This document shows, piece after piece, positions 6,071 to 13,788 of a stretch of DNA of 23,085 nt; position 1 is the stretch's first letter; each line of letters opens with the position of its first letter. The stretch is from assembly GCA_964537825.1 (NCBI GenBank), contig CAZIDL010000039.1:1-23085 (forward strand). The letters run 5' to 3'. The notes beneath the pieces were generated by a model. That model did not search any database and was not told where the DNA came from. It saw nothing but the letters and a program-made list of their open reading frames with translations. Source of the DNA: CAZIDL01 sp964537825 (lineage in GTDB: Bacteria > Bacteroidota > Bacteroidia > Flavobacteriales_D > CAYVSK01). Made by a program: the position numbers and the translations under genes.

Positions 6071-7558
6071 TTAGCCCTCCTTCAACTTTTTCATCGCCGT
6101 TTTCAGGCCTTCCATCGTGACCTTATCGAAGGTCAGATCAGGGTCCTCATTGCGGGTGTTCGTAAATTCCACCGCCATCTTGTAGCCGTTCTCCGAAGGT
6201 CGGATGACCACCAAGCTCATTTCAGCGTTCCTCGGGACCTGTTCGAAGATATGCCGTCCCCTTTTGTACCTTGCACATAGATAGCTGTTCTGTTCGTGAA
6301 GGAAAAGCTTAACATCGCTTTTGGCAGCACGCTCGTCGAGTTCCACGACGTATTCCTTGGTCCTTAACCGATCGATAAAGCGATCGCAGTTCAACCAACC
6401 CATCTGCTCGCTGCTGAATAGGTAATTGCTGATATCACTCTTTCTGGCCTCTTCTATATTCCCATCTCCTTCCATCTTTTTCTCGAACTTTTCCGCGCTC
6501 ATCGGTCCTTTCTCCCCTTCATCCTTCATCGCTTCGCTCAATTGGAACTTTACTTCCAGGGTATCCCGGCTCCTTACCCGTTGCCCGTCGATCTTACCGG
6601 GTGTCCAGGAGGGCATCCCTTTTACCATCGAAAAGGCAGCTCGGTTCAGGGAAGGAGCTGCCCGTTCGATGAGTTCGAGGTCCTGCAGCTTGCCGGATCG
6701 ACTGACCACCGTACTGATCCGTACGATGCCCTCTTTGCCTTGGGCTTGGGCGGTCGCTGGATATTCTGTGTTTTCCATGATGTACAGGGTCTTAGCGGTG
6801 TCACCCCCAGGGAAGAAGGGCGCTTGGTCGATCTCATCTCTGCTATAAGTGTTGTTAAGGTCTGCTTCGCTCTCTTCTTCCCAATTCATCCGGCCGTCCG
6901 CCTGACGCTCTCCTGAAAAGAGCTTCATGTCCTTTTGGCCTTTCTTTCTGGGGAATTCGATCTGCATCGTTCTTTCCTCCCGAAGCTCACAGGGTTCTCC
7001 ATGAGCACGGGCTTCAATGTGGACCATTCCGCCCGTCTCGAGCATGCGGTCATTGCTCTTTGTTCCGAGTCCCGCCATGAGGATCTCTGCCCTCTCGTAA
7101 TATTCCTTTACCCGCAGCTTCACTTTCTTATGGACCGCTTTCCCTGATCCTGTCTCAAAAGCGTTGGCCGGAAAATGAAGGATGGTCCCCTCTTTGCAAC
7201 GGAGGGAGGTGTCCTTTTCGGGGTGAACCCTGAAGCGTTGGGCTTTTTGGTCGAAATGCTCCCGAAAAGATGCTGTTCCCGGGATGGGAGCTGAGCGATC
7301 GCCTTGGGCCATGCTACGGGTATCAGGATATCGCTGCTGCTCTCCCTTTTCCCTTTCTACCGTATCAGCTGCTTCACTCGGCTTTTTCCTTTCCTTCTTT
7401 TCCTTATCATTTTTCCCTTCCCCCTCTTTTTCAGCGGTCCTTGCTGGCTTTTCACCGGATGAGCTTTTATGCTCGGAATTATCGCAGGCGTTCCCGAATG
7501 CAAGGAGAACTGCGAACAGGAGGGGTGTTCGATAAGTACGAATGATGGATCCGGACAT
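6071..7558 (-). CDS. Lipoprotein with a TonB C-terminal domain
   Basis: A 495-residue predicted lipoprotein: hydrophobic N-terminus LLFAVLLAFGNAC with candidate lipid Cys25. A highly charged, Lys/Glu-rich linker covers about 27-95. Residues about 115-235 contain GTILHFPANAF and ETGGMVHIEA, motifs I know from a beta-rich domain common in Bacteroidota surface proteins. Residues about 247-340 are a TonB C-terminal domain: FFPGGDTA, the EYPATAQAQGKEGIVRIS strand pair, SRSGKLQDLELIERA, and MPSWTPGKIDGQRV. The remaining 150 residues are unassigned. TonB_C domains outside TonB occur widely in Bacteroidota, where the membrane anchor is not always TonB-like; here a lipoprotein replaces the inner-membrane helix, so coupling to ExbBD is unlikely. 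It lies 57 nt downstream of waaA and may be cotranscribed. Confidence 0.75.
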   Translation of the reverse strand: MSGSIIRTYRTPLLFAVLLAFGNACDNSEHKSSSGEKPARTAEKEGEGKNDKEKKERKKPSEAADTVEREKGEQQRYPDTRSMAQGDRSAPIPGTASFREHFDQKAQRFRVHPEKDTSLRCKEGTILHFPANAFETGSGKAVHKKVKLRVKEYYERAEILMAGLGTKSNDRMLETGGMVHIEARAHGEPCELREERTMQIEFPRKKGQKDMKLFSGERQADGRMNWEEESEADLNNTYSRDEIDQAPFFPGGDTAKTLYIMENTEYPATAQAQGKEGIVRISTVVSRSGKLQDLELIERAAPSLNRAAFSMVKGMPSWTPGKIDGQRVRSRDTLEVKFQLSEAMKDEGEKGPMSAEKFEKKMEGDGNIEEARKSDISNYLFSSEQMGWLNCDRFIDRLRTKEYVVELDERAAKSDVKLFLHEQNSYLCARYKRGRHIFEQVPRNAEMSLVVIRPSENGYKMAVEFTNTRNEDPDLTFDKVTMEGLKTAMKKLKEG

Positions 7559-7576
7559 GCTGGGTTTTTTTATTTA

Positions 7577-7596
7577 ACGTGAGCTTTGGGTCACGT
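7577..7596. repeat. Inverted repeat upstream of the TonB_C lipoprotein gene
   Basis: ACGTGA (7577-7582) and TCACGT (7591-7596) form a perfect 6-bp inverted repeat around an 8-nt centre, 18 to 38 nt before the minus-strand start at 7558 and within the waaA/lipoprotein gap. It could be an operator or a short mRNA hairpin; no T-run follows it on the minus strand, so it is not a typical terminator. Confidence 0.3.
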
Positions 7597-7615
7597 ATTT
7601 CAGAAAAGGGGTGGC

Positions 7616-8890
7616 TTAAGTAGCCCTATCTTCATCGATATATTCCTTCAAGTCCCGCATGATCGTTCGAGAGCTTCCTCTTCGGCTTTCCACGAAATCA
7701 CTGGCTTTTTCCGTCACTTCTTCGTGTTCAGCTTCGTCCTCGTTCCAGTGGGAGAGGGGTTTCTCAAGGCTATCCGCATCGGTCACTGCAAAGCCGGCGC
7801 CGTGGACGATCAGATCTACCGCTTCGGGGAATTCGGTCACGTCTGGCCCAAATAGCACTGGAAGCCCTTGAGCGGCGGGTTCGAGCACGTTGTGAAGGTT
7901 TCCGCTAAAACCCCCTCCAACAAGAGCTGCATCCCCATAACGGTAGATCCGGGCCAGGAGGCCGATCCGGTCCACGATCAGGATCCGTGCTTCGGCCAAG
8001 CTATCATCTGAAGGTCCATCACTGTATCGAAGCGGACGATCCCATGAAAAGCGTTTTTCTATCTCTCGCACGTGCTTTTCACTCACGTCGTGCGGGGCTA
8101 TGAGAAGTTTCAGGGAACCGGGTGCGTTCCGCATATAGCGCTCGAGGAGTTTTTCTTCCGCGGGCCAACTGCTCCCCGCTATCAAAAGGAAATCGCTTCC
8201 TTTGAAGCGTTCCACTTCTGGTAGAGAGCTTGCTTCTTCGCTGATACGCCATACGCGATCGTAACGCGGGTCTCCGGAGCAGTTCACTTTCCGGATACCG
8301 ATGCCCTCCAGCAATTCTTTGGATCGCTCATCCTGAACGTGGATGCCATCGAGCATCTGCAACATCTTCCGGAAAAAACCACCGTACCAACGGAAGTAGC
8401 GATGCTGCGGTCGGAAGACCGCAGCCAGGAGTAGAACAGCTGTCCCATTTTCTTTCAGGACTTTTAAGTGTTCGTACCAGAGCTCGTACTTCACAAAGAG
8501 CACGAGCTCCGGTCTTAACAATTCCACGAACCGTTCGGCATTGCCACGTGTGTCGAGGGGCATGTAGGTTACGATATCTGCGTCCGTTTTATCCTTTCGA
8601 GCTTCGAAACCGGAAGGAGAGAAAAAGCTCAGGCAAATGCCGTGCTCTGGATACGACCCTCGGAGTTCCTCCAAAATGGGGCGTACTTGTTCAAATTCTC
8701 CCAGCGATGCAGCGTGCACCCAGATCCAGCTTTTCTTTCGGCCTCCAAAGGCATCTGCTTGCTCTTCCAGGTCATCGAAGAGCGCTTTCCGTCCGGAAAC
8801 CCATTTCTGCGCTTTTTCGGAGAACAGGGAAGCGATCCTGATCGCGAGGGCGTAAGCCCGGATAGCGGCTCGGTAAAGGAAGGAACTCAA
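7616..8890 (-). CDS. waaA: 3-deoxy-D-manno-octulosonic acid (Kdo) transferase
   Basis: A 424-residue GT30 enzyme that adds Kdo from CMP-Kdo to lipid A precursor at the cytoplasmic face of the inner membrane, beginning the LPS core. The N-terminus FLYRAAIRAYALAIRIASLF is the usual membrane-anchoring helix, followed by WVSGRK. HAASLGEFEQ (about 59-68) holds the catalytic base glutamate (Glu65). FVKYELWYEHL, the GDPRYDRV segment and the C-terminal donor-binding GGGFSGNLHNVLEPAAQGLPVLFGP complete the family pattern. Start: a TTG at 8888-8890 overlapping the preceding stop (TTGA). No ATG or GTG fits, and the N-terminal helix would be lost with a later start. Length is normal for WaaA. The outer-membrane protein gene upstream is translationally coupled. 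Confidence 0.95.
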   Translation of the reverse strand: MSSFLYRAAIRAYALAIRIASLFSEKAQKWVSGRKALFDDLEEQADAFGGRKKSWIWVHAASLGEFEQVRPILEELRGSYPEHGICLSFFSPSGFEARKDKTDADIVTYMPLDTRGNAERFVELLRPELVLFVKYELWYEHLKVLKENGTAVLLLAAVFRPQHRYFRWYGGFFRKMLQMLDGIHVQDERSKELLEGIGIRKVNCSGDPRYDRVWRISEEASSLPEVERFKGSDFLLIAGSSWPAEEKLLERYMRNAPGSLKLLIAPHDVSEKHVREIEKRFSWDRPLRYSDGPSDDSLAEARILIVDRIGLLARIYRYGDAALVGGGFSGNLHNVLEPAAQGLPVLFGPDVTEFPEAVDLIVHGAGFAVTDADSLEKPLSHWNEDEAEHEEVTEKASDFVESRRGSSRTIMRDLKEYIDEDRAT

Positions 8891-9654
8891 TAGTAAAAGA
8901 CCTCTTCGCTCTCGGATTCGTAAAGGGGAAGCATGAAGCCTGCCCTTATCCCGTGGAGCATGTCGAAACGGGTGCCTTTGTTCTGCTGCATATCGTCCAC
9001 ATTGTAGCTACGGCGGTTCTCTGGAAAGGCCTGGAAGAACTCCAGGCCGATGAAAAAGTTGGCCACGCGGTTATTGGCGAAGTGTTGGTAACCGACGAAT
9101 TCGTGAAAGGTGACCCCGCTCGCTCGGCGGTCGAAATAATCGGTACGGTCTTCGTTCAATTGGGGTACGTTCTCGTCCTTCACTTTGATCCTTACGTTGT
9201 GCTGAAGAAAACCTGCGCCGGCTTTAACGAGGATCCCCGAGTTGGGATTGTAACCGAGCGGAAAGACCTTCCCGGCTTGCAGGGTGACGCTAAAACCCCG
9301 CTGGAAGTATTGGATCCGGACCCGTTCTCCCTGAGCGTTCAATACGTAGCCTTTGGAAGTCTTAAGGCTTTGGAGCATTTCGTCCTTGATCCGGACATTG
9401 TTCCCGAAGATGAAGGCTCCCACAAGGTCGAGCTGAAAATTGCTCCCCGTCTTGAGCCCGACCCGCATGGCCACATTCGAGTTCGGGCCGAAACGTTCCT
9501 GAAGATCCCCATCCGGTAACTGATACGCATAGCTCGGGGCTATCGTCGTTAGAAAAAGGCATGAATCTGAAATGCTCCCCTGGCCCTTGCTCTGGATGGA
9601 TAAGAGAAGGGTGATAAGGAGCAGAAGGGGAACGAGCCTGCGCTTCGATGGCAT
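8887..9654 (-). CDS. Predicted outer-membrane beta-barrel protein linked to waaA
   Basis: A 255-residue protein when started at the ATG at 9654. The frame continues upstream to 9723, but the shorter start places a signal peptide MPSKRRLVPLLLLITLLLSI...SKGQ directly at the N-terminus (cut near GQG). The rest is a series of amphipathic strands with aromatic girdles (FQLDLVGAFIFG, GILVKAGAGFLQHNVRIKV, FFIGLEFFQAF, HGIRAGFMLPLY) and the C-terminus EEVFYY, consistent with an 8- to 10-stranded barrel. Bacteroidota genomes often place a gene like this next to waaA; I recognise the type, not a named family. A perfect TAnnTTTG box (TACCTTTG on the minus strand, 9660-9667) sits so close to the ATG that the transcript could be nearly leaderless. 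Its stop overlaps the waaA start. Confidence 0.7.
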   Translation of the reverse strand: MPSKRRLVPLLLLITLLLSIQSKGQGSISDSCLFLTTIAPSYAYQLPDGDLQERFGPNSNVAMRVGLKTGSNFQLDLVGAFIFGNNVRIKDEMLQSLKTSKGYVLNAQGERVRIQYFQRGFSVTLQAGKVFPLGYNPNSGILVKAGAGFLQHNVRIKVKDENVPQLNEDRTDYFDRRASGVTFHEFVGYQHFANNRVANFFIGLEFFQAFPENRRSYNVDDMQQNKGTRFDMLHGIRAGFMLPLYESESEEVFYY

Positions 9655-9659
9655 GCGAG

Positions 9660-9694
9660 CAAAGGTAACGGATCGGTCTAAGGTAAGGGATCGG
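9660..9694 (-). promoter_or_regulatory. -7 box and 18-bp-spaced direct repeat upstream of the waaA-linked gene
   Basis: On the minus strand TACCTTTG (9667 down to 9660) matches TAnnTTTG exactly. It is part of a 17-bp unit (9660-9676) that is repeated at 9678-9694 with 15 of 17 bases identical; both units contain GGTAAsGGATCGG on the plus strand. The period is 18 bp. A transcript started at the normal distance would begin at about the ATG. No well-spaced -33 TTG is seen. Confidence 0.4.
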
Positions 9695-9749
9695 CCAAAT
9701 GATGCGCGTGAAGGGGGTTGCAATGCCTTCCTTTTCTCTCTAAAATAAC

Positions 9750-9757
9750 TATATTCG
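9750..9757 (+). promoter_or_regulatory. Weak -7-like box before the nucleotide-sugar operon
   Basis: TATATTCG differs from TAnnTTTG at one base and lies 24 nt before the wbpE-like ATG (9782). The nearest TTG (9718-9720) is too far for a standard -33 element, so this is a tentative promoter for the whole seven-gene operon. Confidence 0.3.
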
Positions 9758-9781
9758 CTGCTTTAGACGCATTTTTTGCCC

Positions 9782-10936
9782 ATGGGTTCCATTCGGATGG
9801 TCGATCTGGTCGGCCAGTATGAAAATATCAGGGAAGAGATCGATGAAGCGGTGCTCAAGGCCGTTCGATCCGCCGCTTATATCAATGGGCCGGAAGTGAA
9901 GGCCTTTCAGAATGACCTCGAGGAATACCTTGACGTCGGTCACGTCGTTCCATGCGGGAACGGGACCGATGCGCTTCAGATCGCACTTATGGCCTGTGGG
10001 ATCGGGCCCGGGGATGAGGTGATCACGCCTGATTTCACTTATGTGGCTACGGCAGAGGTCATCGGGCTCCTCGGGGCCACCCCCGTCTTCGTGGATGTGG
10101 ACCCCGACAGCTTCCTCCTCGATCCGGATAAAATGGAAGCTGCCATCAGCGAACGGACCCGTGCTGTGATCCCTGTTCATCTTTACGGGCAGTGCTGTGA
10201 TATGAGCAGCATTCTCGAGATCGCTGACCGTCATGGCCTATGGGTGATCGAGGATCTGGCGCAAGCCTTGGGGACCGCGTGGTACGATGACAATAAACTT
10301 GCCCATAAAGCTGGAACGATCGGTCACATCGGTTGTACTTCCTTTTTTCCCTCCAAGAACCTGGGAGCTTTTGGAGATGGTGGGGCCATGATGACCAACG
10401 ATGATAACCTGGCCAGGGTCCTTCGCTCCATCAAAGAGCACGGCCAGGAAAAGAAATATCACCACGAGCGCCTCGGTGTAAATTCCCGGCTCGATACGCT
10501 TCAGGCGGCTGTGCTCCAGGTCAAGCTGCGTCACCTCGATAGCCATATCACGGCCCGTCGAAAAGCAGCAGCGCGCTATGATGAACTGCTCAGCGGACAG
10601 GAAGGAGTGCAAACCCCGAAGCGGGTGAGTTGGAGCGACCACGGTTTCCACCAATACACCCTCCGCGCTAAGCAGGGGCTTGATCGCGATAGGCTTCGAA
10701 GCGCTTTGAGCGAGAAGGGGATCCCTTCCGTCATCTATTACCCGCTACCGCTCCATCAGCAAGGCGCTTTCAAGCCGATCGGGAAGGCAGCGAACGAACT
10801 TTCCGTTTCGAAGCAGCTTTGCAATGAAGTGTTCTCGCTGCCTATGCACACCGAGCTAACGGAAGAGGAGGTTCAAGAGGTCAGTACGGCCGTTGTGGAG
10901 TGTTTGAACGATCAGAAGCTTCAGAGCGCGTCATGA
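9782..10936 (+). CDS. wbpE: WbpE-like UDP-3-keto-sugar aminotransferase (DegT/DnrJ/EryC1/StrS)
   Basis: A 384-residue PLP enzyme of the sugar aminotransferase family. Motifs in order: NGTDALQIAL (60-69), GPGDEVITPDFTYVATAEVIGLLGA, VIPVHLYGQCCDM, VIEDLAQ with Asp158 for the pyridine nitrogen, and TSFFPSKNLGAFGDGGA with the PLP lysine at Lys192. HHERLGVNSRLDTLQAAVL and the YYPLPLHQQ segment follow closely the pattern of Pseudomonas WbpE and Bordetella WlbC, which convert UDP-3-keto-GlcNAcA to UDP-GlcNAc3NA using glutamate. Start at ATG 9782; a TTG two codons earlier is less likely, and an ATG at 9797 is possible. Its WbpD-, WbpB- and dehydrogenase-type partners are in the same operon, strengthening the specific call. 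The stop overlaps the ugd start (ATGA). Confidence 0.88.
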   Translation: MGSIRMVDLVGQYENIREEIDEAVLKAVRSAAYINGPEVKAFQNDLEEYLDVGHVVPCGNGTDALQIALMACGIGPGDEVITPDFTYVATAEVIGLLGATPVFVDVDPDSFLLDPDKMEAAISERTRAVIPVHLYGQCCDMSSILEIADRHGLWVIEDLAQALGTAWYDDNKLAHKAGTIGHIGCTSFFPSKNLGAFGDGGAMMTNDDNLARVLRSIKEHGQEKKYHHERLGVNSRLDTLQAAVLQVKLRHLDSHITARRKAAARYDELLSGQEGVQTPKRVSWSDHGFHQYTLRAKQGLDRDRLRSALSEKGIPSVIYYPLPLHQQGAFKPIGKAANELSVSKQLCNEVFSLPMHTELTEEEVQEVSTAVVECLNDQKLQSAS

Positions 10937-12255
10937 AAATTACAGTGGTCGGAACCGGATACGTGGGGCTCGTCACCGGGACTTGCTTTTCGGAAACGGG
11001 AAATCAAGTCCTCTGCGTTGATATTGATTCGGAAAAGGTGGAACGGATGCAGAAGGGCGAGATCCCGATCTATGAGCCGCAATTGGATGTATATTTCGAG
11101 CGGAACATCGAACACGGACGCCTGCGCTTCACCACCTCGTTGAAGGAGGGGGTGGAGCACGGTGATATCATCTTCCTGGCTCTTCCTACCCCCCAGGGCG
11201 CTGATGGGGCTGCGGATCTTTCGGCCGTCCTCGAAGTGGGCGATAAGATCGGTGATCTGATGCCCGGTCCACGCATTCTCGTGGATAAGAGCACCGTCCC
11301 GGTCGGAACGGCCGATCGGGTGCGGGCTGCGGTGGAAGCACGTAGTTCCCACGAAGTGGATGTGGTCTCCAATCCGGAATTCCTTCGGGAAGGGGTTGCC
11401 GTCGAGGATTTTATGAAGCCTGAGCGCGTGATCATCGGAACGCGTAAGGAGAGCACGCGAAAAGTGATGGGAGATCTCTACAAGCCCTTCGTCCGCTCGG
11501 GCAATCCCATCATGTTCATGGACGAGCGCTCGGCTGAGCTGACCAAGTACGCCGCCAATGCTTTTCTTGCTACCAAGATCAGCTTTATGAACGAGATCGC
11601 GAACCTATGCGAAAAGGTGGGAGCGGATGTGGACGATGTGCGATTGGGTATGGGGTCTGACAGTCGGATCGGTAAGCGTTTCTTGTTCCCCGGTATCGGA
11701 TATGGAGGGAGCTGTTTTCCAAAGGACGTACAGGCGCTTGCTCGGTCGGGGGAGGAATACGAAAGCCCCCTTCGGATCCTGTCCGCCGTGATGCAAGTGA
11801 ACAAGGAGCAAAAAGCGATCCTCGTACAACGGATGAAGGAGCGCTTCGGAGATCTGAGCGGGATGCTTTTCGGTCTTTGGGGATTGGCTTTCAAGCCTGA
11901 TACCGATGATATCCGTGAAGCACCTTCCCTCTATATGATCGAGGAGCTTTTAGATGCGGGCGCCTTCGTTACAGCTTACGATCCTGAGGCCATCCCGAAC
12001 GTCCGACAGCGTATAGGCGATCGGATCGCTTATGCGCAGGACCCCTACGATGCTGTTAAGGAGCAGGATGCACTCATTATCGCTACCGAATGGGCCGAGT
12101 TCCGAAATCCCGATCTCGATGAGCTCAAGAAAAGCCTGAAACGACCGATCATTTTCGATGGAAGGAACCTTTACGAAATGGAGGAGATGAAGGAACGCGG
12201 TTTCGAATATCACAGCATCGGCCGTAGTTCTGAAGCCATCCCCACCTTGGAATGA
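10933..12255 (+). CDS. ugd: UDP-glucose 6-dehydrogenase
   Basis: A 440-residue enzyme that oxidises UDP-glucose to UDP-glucuronate with two NAD+. The Rossmann motif GTGYVG is at 7-12, then STVPVGT (120-126), NPEFLREG (147-154), the substrate-binding helix TKYAANAFLATKISFMNE (Lys205) and the catalytic cysteine in GYGGSCFPKD (Cys261). WGLAFKPDTDDIREAP and the C-terminal IIATEWAEF complete the UDP-glucose subtype, distinguishing it from the second dehydrogenase in this operon. An in-frame extension to 10900 exists, but the ATG at 10933 starts directly at MKITVVGTGYVG and overlaps the previous stop. It feeds the next gene, a UDP-glucuronate decarboxylase, also joined by ATGA. Confidence 0.95.
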   Translation: MKITVVGTGYVGLVTGTCFSETGNQVLCVDIDSEKVERMQKGEIPIYEPQLDVYFERNIEHGRLRFTTSLKEGVEHGDIIFLALPTPQGADGAADLSAVLEVGDKIGDLMPGPRILVDKSTVPVGTADRVRAAVEARSSHEVDVVSNPEFLREGVAVEDFMKPERVIIGTRKESTRKVMGDLYKPFVRSGNPIMFMDERSAELTKYAANAFLATKISFMNEIANLCEKVGADVDDVRLGMGSDSRIGKRFLFPGIGYGGSCFPKDVQALARSGEEYESPLRILSAVMQVNKEQKAILVQRMKERFGDLSGMLFGLWGLAFKPDTDDIREAPSLYMIEELLDAGAFVTAYDPEAIPNVRQRIGDRIAYAQDPYDAVKEQDALIIATEWAEFRNPDLDELKKSLKRPIIFDGRNLYEMEEMKERGFEYHSIGRSSEAIPTLE

Positions 12256-13205
12256 AACGTATTCTGATCACTGGTGCAGCTGGATTTCTCGGATCCCACC
12301 TTTGCGATCGCTATTTGCAGGAGGGATACGAGGTGATCGGGATGGACAACCTTGCGACAGGTGCGCTGAGGAACATCGAGCATCTTTTCCAGGAAGAGGA
12401 TTTCGTTTTCTACAACCACGATGTGACAAAATTTGTGCATGTGCCGGGAGCGCTGGACTACATCCTCCATTTTGCATCGCCGGCGAGCCCTGTGGATTAC
12501 CTCAACATGCCGATCCAAACGCTCAAGGTGAGCTCCCTCGGTACCCACAACCTTTTGGGATTGGCCCGTAACAAAGGATCCCGGATCCTCGTGGCCAGCA
12601 CTTCGGAGGTCTATGGGGACCCCCTCGTTCACCCTCAAAGCGAAGATTATTGGGGAAATGTCAACCCCATCGGTCCACGTGGAGTGTACGATGAAGCGAA
12701 GCGCTTTCTGGAAGCCATTGCGATGGCCTATCACAAATACCATGGTGTTAGCATCGGGATCGCCCGTATTTTCAATACCTACGGCCCCCGTATGCGGTTG
12801 GAGGATGGGCGGGCCCTACCGGCCTTTATCTCCCAGGCCATGAAAGGGGAAGCGTTGACCGTTTTTGGGAAAGGGGACCAGACACGATCCTTCTGCTTTG
12901 TGGATGATCTCATCGAAGGAGTACACCGGCTCCTAGTGAGCGATCACCCGGAACCCGTCAACCTCGGGAACCCGAACGAGGTCAGTATCCTCGAGTTCGC
13001 CCGGGAAGTGAAACGTTTGACAGGGACTGCCTCCGAGATCGTGCATAAGGAACTTCCGGAGGACGACCCCAAACAGCGGCAGCCGGATATCAGCAAAGCG
13101 AAGCGCCTTCTCGATTGGGAGCCCCGGGTGGATCGGGCAGAGGGTTTGCGCCGCACGATAGAGCATTTCATGATGGAAGGGGCTCAGATAAAGGCAAAAG
13201 GATGA
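12252..13205 (+). CDS. uxs: UDP-glucuronate decarboxylase (UDP-xylose synthase)
   Basis: A 317-residue extended SDR. It has the NAD-binding GAAGFLGSH (8-16), DNLATG, the HFASPASPVDY signature (73-83), ASTSEVYGDP with the catalytic Ser/Thr and Glu119, and GPRGVYDEAKRFLE with the YxxxK pair Tyr146 and Lys150. The SPASP and PRGVYDEAKR signatures are diagnostic for UXS rather than for dTDP-glucose dehydratase or UDP-glucose epimerase. The reaction is NAD-dependent: oxidation at C4, decarboxylation and re-reduction give UDP-xylose. The C-terminal RQPDISKAKRLLDWEP is standard. It shares a 4-nt overlap with ugd before it and with the acetyltransferase gene after it, so UDP-glucose is converted to UDP-xylose by an adjacent coupled pair. 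Confidence 0.93.
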   Translation: MKRILITGAAGFLGSHLCDRYLQEGYEVIGMDNLATGALRNIEHLFQEEDFVFYNHDVTKFVHVPGALDYILHFASPASPVDYLNMPIQTLKVSSLGTHNLLGLARNKGSRILVASTSEVYGDPLVHPQSEDYWGNVNPIGPRGVYDEAKRFLEAIAMAYHKYHGVSIGIARIFNTYGPRMRLEDGRALPAFISQAMKGEALTVFGKGDQTRSFCFVDDLIEGVHRLLVSDHPEPVNLGNPNEVSILEFAREVKRLTGTASEIVHKELPEDDPKQRQPDISKAKRLLDWEPRVDRAEGLRRTIEHFMMEGAQIKAKG

Positions 13206-13786
13206 GCACTGAAACGGATTATTTCGCACACGAGACCGCCTGTGTCGATGAAGGCTCCATGATCGGTGCAGGAACGAAGATCTGGCATTTCTCGCACGTG
13301 ATGCCTGAAGCGGTGATCGGGGAGGACTGTAACCTGGGGCAGAACGTCGTTGTAGCCAAGGGCGTAGAACTCGGGCGGAACGTGAAGGTGCAGAACAACG
13401 TTTCGCTCTATACAGGTGTCATTTGTGAGGACGATGTCTTTCTGGGCCCTTCGATGGTCTTCACCAATATCATCAACCCCCGCAGTGCTGTTGTTCGGCG
13501 CGATCAGTACGTGGCGACCCGCGTACGCAAAGGAGCTTCGATCGGGGCTAATGCTACGATCATCTGCGGCAACGAGATCGGTCCTTATGCCTTTGTTGGA
13601 GCTGGAGCGGTGGTCACGAAGGATGTGGAAGCTTATGCTCTGATGCTCGGTAATCCTGCTCGTCATGTCGGATGGATGAGCGAATACGGGCATCGCCTGG
13701 AATTCGATGAGGAAGGAAAGGCGGTCTGCCCTGAGGGAGGAACGACTTACAAACTAGATAACGGAAAGGTCGAGAAACTGGATTGA
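13202..13786 (+). CDS. wbpD: WbpD-like N-acetyltransferase (left-handed beta-helix)
   Basis: A 194-residue hexapeptide-repeat enzyme. Repeats run through the chain (IGAGTKIWHFSHV, IGEDCNLGQNVVVAKGVELG, VKVQNNVSLYTGV, IGANATIICGNEIGPYAFVGAGAVVTKDV). The segment FTNIINPRSAVVRRDQY and the ending GNPARHVGWMSEYGHRLEF match the WbpD/WlbB pattern, and the length agrees with the roughly 190 residues of that family. It should acetylate the 3-amino group of UDP-GlcNAc3NA with acetyl-CoA, giving UDP-GlcNAc(3NAc)A. Start: the ATG at 13202 overlaps the uxs stop; the frame is open further upstream, inside uxs, but without a reason to use it. Homologues acting on other amino sugars exist, so substrate depends on the WbpE and WbpB neighbours. 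Confidence 0.87.
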   Translation: MSTETDYFAHETACVDEGSMIGAGTKIWHFSHVMPEAVIGEDCNLGQNVVVAKGVELGRNVKVQNNVSLYTGVICEDDVFLGPSMVFTNIINPRSAVVRRDQYVATRVRKGASIGANATIICGNEIGPYAFVGAGAVVTKDVEAYALMLGNPARHVGWMSEYGHRLEFDEEGKAVCPEGGTTYKLDNGKVEKLD

Positions 13787-13788
13787 AC

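Noticed and set aside
9655..9723. Longer N-terminus for the waaA-linked barrel protein (start at 9723)
   Set aside because: The extra 23 residues come before a complete signal peptide and overlap a perfect -7 box and the direct repeats.
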